A stretch of 8,447 bases of DNA from DASYVD01 sp036000545 (GTDB lineage: Bacteria > Actinomycetota > UBA4738 > CALAEC01): contig DASYVD010000136.1 of NCBI GenBank assembly GCA_036000545.1, positions 1-8,447 of the forward strand. Reading direction: 5' to 3'. The notes beneath the pieces were generated by a model, which saw nothing but the letters and a program-made list of their open reading frames with translations, did not search any database and was not told where the DNA came from. A program made the translations under genes and the position numbers. Below are positions 6,425 through 8,447 of the stretch, piece by piece; positions within the stretch are counted from its first letter, which is position 1, and the number at the start of each line of letters is the position of its first letter.

Positions 6425-7420
6425 GTGGGCTCGGTTCGAGAGATCGTCACCAAGAAGCGGATGATGCTGTTCTCGGGAACGGCGCATCTGTCCCTGGCGG
6501 AAGAGATCTCTGAGCACCTCGGGGTGGCGCTTGCCCCCGCTCAGCTGTCTCGATTCGCGAGCGGGGAGTTCTACTTTCGACCGGAGATCAGCGCGCGTGG
6601 GTGCGACGTCTTCGTGATCCAGTCCCATGCCGACCCCGTGAACGAGGCGATCATGGAACAGCTGGTCATGATCGACGCGCTCAAGCGAGCCTCCGCCAGG
6701 CGCATCACCGCGGTCGTCCCGTACTACGGCTACTCCCGCCAGGACAAGAAGGCCCTGGCCAGGGAGCCGATCTCCGCCAAGTTGGTTGCAGACCTCCTCT
6801 CCGCGGCCGGGGCCGACCGAGTCGTGTCCGTGGACCTGCACAGCGGGCAGATCCAGGGCTTCTTCGACGTCCCTTTCGACCACCTGACGGCCATGCCCCT
6901 CCTCGCGGACTTCCTGCGGGACCATCTTGGGCTGGAGGACGGCCGTGAGATCACCGTGGTGGCTCCGGACGCGGGGCGGGTCAAGGTGGCGGAGCGGCTC
7001 CGGGACCGCCTCGACTCCGAGATCGCCTACATCTCCAAGCGCCGGTCACGACTGGAGCCCCACAAGATCGAGGAGATGGTGGTCGAGGGCGAGATCAAGG
7101 GCCAGACGTGCGTTCTCATCGACGACATGATCGACACCGGGGGAACGGTGACCGTAGGGGCCAAGGCCCTTTCCGAACGTGGGGCAGCGGAGATCTACGC
7201 TGCCGCCACTCATCCCGTGCTTTCGGGGAAGGCCGTGCAGCGCCTCGAGGAGTCGCCGATCAAGGAGGTCGTGGTCACCAACACCCTCCCGGTGCCGGAG
7301 GAGAAGAGGATCCCCAAGCTCACCGTTCTCTCCATCGCTCCGATCGTGGCCGCCGCCCTCCTGGCGGTGTTCGAGGATGAGTCGGTCTCCGAGATCTTCC
7401 GGGGCGAGAACCAGCCGTAG
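6425..7420 (+). CDS. prs: Ribose-phosphate pyrophosphokinase (PRPP synthetase)
   Basis: A 331-aa class I enzyme transferring pyrophosphate from ATP to ribose-5-phosphate to make PRPP for purines, pyrimidines, His, Trp and NAD. In Actinomycetota PRPP also feeds decaprenyl-phosphoryl arabinose where that pathway exists. Visible motifs are FASGEFYF (44-51), SRQDKK (104-109) and REPISAKL (113-120) around the ATP site, and H139 in VDLHSGQIQGFF. The PRPP-binding loop is VLIDDMIDTGGT (230-241), with catalytic-region KRR at 205-207. The C-terminal signature NTLPVPEEKR...LTVLSIAP is of actinobacterial type. The start GTG is preceded by a purine-rich AGGGGGAGG (6414-6422). The pairing register nearest to it is tight, but the family's KKRMMLFSG stretch begins at residue 10, as expected. 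It lies 45 nt after glmU. Confidence 0.97.
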   Translation: MGSVREIVTKKRMMLFSGTAHLSLAEEISEHLGVALAPAQLSRFASGEFYFRPEISARGCDVFVIQSHADPVNEAIMEQLVMIDALKRASARRITAVVPYYGYSRQDKKALAREPISAKLVADLLSAAGADRVVSVDLHSGQIQGFFDVPFDHLTAMPLLADFLRDHLGLEDGREITVVAPDAGRVKVAERLRDRLDSEIAYISKRRSRLEPHKIEEMVVEGEIKGQTCVLIDDMIDTGGTVTVGAKALSERGAAEIYAAATHPVLSGKAVQRLEESPIKEVVVTNTLPVPEEKRIPKLTVLSIAPIVAAALLAVFEDESVSEIFRGENQP

Positions 7421-7426
7421 GGGAAC

Positions 7427-7452
7427 AAGCTTGCGGCCGCTGAGGCCGGCTT
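7427..7452. terminator. Possible bidirectional hairpin terminator between convergent genes
   Basis: AAGC (7427-7430), a 3-nt bulge, CGGCC (7434-7438), loop GCTGA, GGCCG (7444-7448) and GCTT (7449-7452) give a 9-bp interrupted stem. It lies just after the prs stop and overlaps the stop of the converging toxin-like gene. There is no real T-run on either side, so intrinsic termination is likely weak. Confidence 0.4.
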
Positions 7453-7750
7453 ATTCGTCAGGAAGTTCCAGTTGTCTGGCCCAGCCCTTCAGCGTCTTGC
7501 TGATCGCGGCCACGTCTAAGACGCCCTCCGCGACGTCGACCGCAAGCGCAACGATGGCTCCCTGGTTGCGGATGAGTGAGTGCATCAGAGCAGCAGCCTT
7601 TGTGTGGATGTCCGGGTAGGCATCCTGGCCGGCTACCGTTTGTTGCGGTCGCAGGACGGCCGACTCGAGTAGGCCCAAGTCGACCAATATGTCTGGTCCC
7701 ACCTCTGCCTCGCTCAACCCGACGACATCGCTCACCGTCAGGTAAATCAC
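7451..7750 (-). CDS. Doc/death-on-curing-type toxin lacking the Fic catalytic motif (internal deletion)
   Basis: A 99-aa protein. Residues 1-62 match the N-terminal part of Doc-family toxins: MIYLTV, then DLGLLESAVLRPQQTV (24-39) and DAYPDIHTKAAALMHSLIRN (43-62). Residues about 63-91 match the family's C-terminal helices (AIVALAVDVAEGVLDVAAISKTL). In normal relatives of about 125-130 aa the central Fic motif, of the form HxFx(D/N)xNKR, follows directly after the RN, then a long helix ending in NG. All of that, some 30-35 residues, is missing at residues 62-64 (around 7562-7567), yet the frame is intact. Doc transfers phosphate to EF-Tu through this motif, so the protein is predicted to be catalytically dead. 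It may be a decaying remnant, or may still bind the antitoxin as a corepressor. The start is GTG, 12 nt after the antitoxin stop, with only a weak Shine-Dalgarno. Confidence 0.8.
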   Translation of the reverse strand: MIYLTVSDVVGLSEAEVGPDILVDLGLLESAVLRPQQTVAGQDAYPDIHTKAAALMHSLIRNQGAIVALAVDVAEGVLDVAAISKTLKGWARQLELPDE

Positions 7751-7762
7751 GGGAGCGTCCGT

Positions 7763-8038
7763 CTAGAGATCAGCGAGCTTATCCAGTGCCACCCGATACT
7801 GCTCTTGGGCTCGCCGGAGAAAGCCCTCGACAGCGTCTCGGTGCCCCTGAGAACTGAGGTAGTCGGAGATGCCCTTGAGGACGATGTCGTTGATGCTGGT
7901 GCCAGTGGCGAACGCCAGAGTCCGAAGGGCCTCGTGAATCTCCTTGGGGACTCGGATCGTGAGCGTCTGTTGGTCGCGAGCGTTTGAATCCTCTCTCCGC
8001 GAGCCGCTGGGCGCACGGGGATCCACCCTACCGGCCAT
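7763..8038 (-). CDS. Ribbon-helix-helix antitoxin of a Doc-type toxin-antitoxin pair
   Basis: A 91-aa protein. Residues about 24-63 are a ribbon-helix-helix (Arc/CopG-type) DNA-binding fold: a beta-strand QTLTIRVP, then helices around HEALRTLAFATG and TSINDIVLKGISDYL. Residues 66-91 form a charged helix ending QEQYRVALDKLADL, the region expected to wrap the toxin. The N-terminal 22 residues are Arg/Ser-rich and probably disordered. The ATG at 8038 is preceded by GGAAGGGGG about 7 nt upstream, which supports it over a later start. The antitoxin gene comes first and the toxin-like gene follows after 12 nt, the usual order. It most likely represses its own promoter through the repeats at 8055-8094. 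It looks intact although the partner toxin is not. Confidence 0.85.
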   Translation of the reverse strand: MAGRVDPRAPSGSRREDSNARDQQTLTIRVPKEIHEALRTLAFATGTSINDIVLKGISDYLSSQGHRDAVEGFLRRAQEQYRVALDKLADL

Positions 8039-8054
8039 CTATTCGCCCCCTTCC

Positions 8055-8094
8055 GATAGCAGTCTGACAGAGCGATAGCTTGCTGTCAAGCTAT
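8055..8094. repeat. Inverted repeats and repeated half-sites, likely RHH operator
   Basis: ATAGCTTG (8075-8082) and CAAGCTAT (8087-8094) form a perfect 8-bp inverted repeat with a 4-nt spacer. A further GATAGC at 8055-8060 repeats the GATAGC at 8074-8079, 19 nt away. A second inverted pair, TGACAG (8065-8070) and CTGTCA (8083-8088), is interleaved. Clustered short half-sites are typical of autoregulating RHH antitoxins. The repeats overlap the -35 of the candidate promoter, so bound antitoxin would block RNA polymerase. Use as an operator is inferred. Confidence 0.6.
8061..8089 (-). promoter_or_regulatory. Promoter of the toxin-antitoxin operon
   Basis: On the minus strand a perfect TTGACA -35 (8089-8084) is followed after 17 nt by CAGACT (8066-8061), a 3/6 match to TATAAT. 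The start point would be near 8054, giving a leader of about 16 nt with the GGAAGGGGG ribosome binding site close behind. The strong -35 with a poor -10 is common at repressed promoters. It sits inside the inverted repeats. Confidence 0.5.
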
Positions 8095-8143
8095 TAGACC
8101 GCATATCGTCTCGGATGGGTGGAGCCTTAATCTCTAACGACTC

Positions 8144-8447
8144 CTACGCTGGGTCGCCGGCGTGGTAGCGCCAGAACTCCGGCACCGCCAGGCCCAGCAA
8201 CACCACCCCGATCACCGTGGCGGCGCCTCCGGAGATCACGCTGAACACCGGGGTCACCAGCTGAGCGACCGCTCCGGCCTCGAGGTCTCCCAGCCTCGGT
8301 CCGCCCGTTACCACCATGATGTGGATCGCCGAGAGCCGGCCGCGCAGCGAGTCGGGCACGGTCCCCTGGAGGATCGTCGAGCGGAAGATGGCGCTGATGA
8401 CGTCGGCCGCCCCGGCCACCGCCAGGAAGGCCAGGCCGAGCCAGAAC
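8144..8447 (-). CDS. MFS transporter, C-terminal part (partial)
   Basis: The frame is open from the window edge (FWLGLAFLAVAGAADV...) to the TAG at 8146-8144, about 100 residues; the rest lies beyond the window. The sequence FRSTILQGTVPDSLRGRLSAIHIMVVTGGPRLGDLEAG matches the loop and helices near the end of EntS/MFS_3-type drug or siderophore exporters. A last membrane helix is about VISGGAATVIGVVLLGLAVPEFW, followed by a short cytoplasmic tail. The substrate cannot be told. It lies upstream of the toxin-antitoxin locus on the same strand, with 105 nt between them that hold the toxin-antitoxin promoter. Confidence 0.85.
   Translation of the reverse strand, partial: FWLGLAFLAVAGAADVISAIFRSTILQGTVPDSLRGRLSAIHIMVVTGGPRLGDLEAGAVAQLVTPVFSVISGGAATVIGVVLLGLAVPEFWRYHAGDPA

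Noticed and set aside
5666..6925. A 419-residue open frame on the minus strand
   Set aside because: It lies opposite glmU and prs, whose motifs are unmistakable. Its His/Asp/Arg-rich composition is typical of antisense shadow.
7427..7452. Hairpin as an attachment site or IS end
   Set aside because: It is a single hairpin between convergent genes, with no direct repeats or transposase nearby; a terminator is simpler.
1..8447. CRISPR arrays, insertion sequences, riboswitches
   Set aside because: No regularly spaced direct repeats, transposase frames or recognisable riboswitch cores were seen by eye on either strand.

Overview
The window looks like a chromosomal segment from a high-GC member of the Actinomycetota. 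Two sample stretches counted by hand give 73% GC (5041-5100, in glmU) and 52% (8041-8100, in the toxin-antitoxin promoter region). The call rests on glmU followed directly by prs, on an actinobacterial-type Prs (APDAGRVKVAER, NTLPVPEEKR and LTVLSIAP motifs), on a zinc-finger anti-sigma/ECF pair and on the many GTG/TTG starts. The genus cannot be told from this window.

Layout. Bases 1-28 are the 3' end of a tRNA on the + strand. Bases 52-3696 hold a minus-strand operon of three overlapping genes: an ECF sigma factor (3696-3166), a membrane zinc-finger anti-sigma factor with a very large extracytoplasmic region (3176-1239), and a membrane-anchored protein that joins a MacB/FtsX-like extracellular domain to an M15 peptidoglycan peptidase (1242-52). 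Upstream, also on the minus strand, is a seven-bladed beta-propeller lipoprotein (4857-3838). Its stop codon overlaps a candidate ECF-type promoter for the sigma operon. Divergent from it on the + strand are glmU (TTG start, 4961-6379) and prs (6425-7420), which supply UDP-GlcNAc and PRPP. A small toxin-antitoxin locus (8038-7451, minus) converges on prs. Its ribbon-helix-helix antitoxin looks intact, but its Doc/Fic-type toxin has lost the catalytic Fic motif by what looks like a clean in-frame internal deletion. The window ends in the C-terminal part of an MFS transporter (8447-8144, minus).

How the genes may work together. The sigma, anti-sigma and peptidase genes look like a self-contained envelope-stress module. 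The anti-sigma combines, in one polypeptide, an RseA-like zinc anti-sigma domain and a LolA/MucB(RseB)-like sensor, plus two DUF4367-like modules. The likely output is a cell-wall hydrolase. This module and the propeller lipoprotein lie between the tRNA and glmU-prs. The toxin-antitoxin locus has a promoter embedded in inverted repeats, as expected for an autoregulated RHH antitoxin.

The points most worth following are the Fic-less Doc protein, the fused anti-sigma sensor, the MacB-like/M15 fusion and the seven-histidine propeller. All family assignments come from reading motifs by eye; no database search was run.
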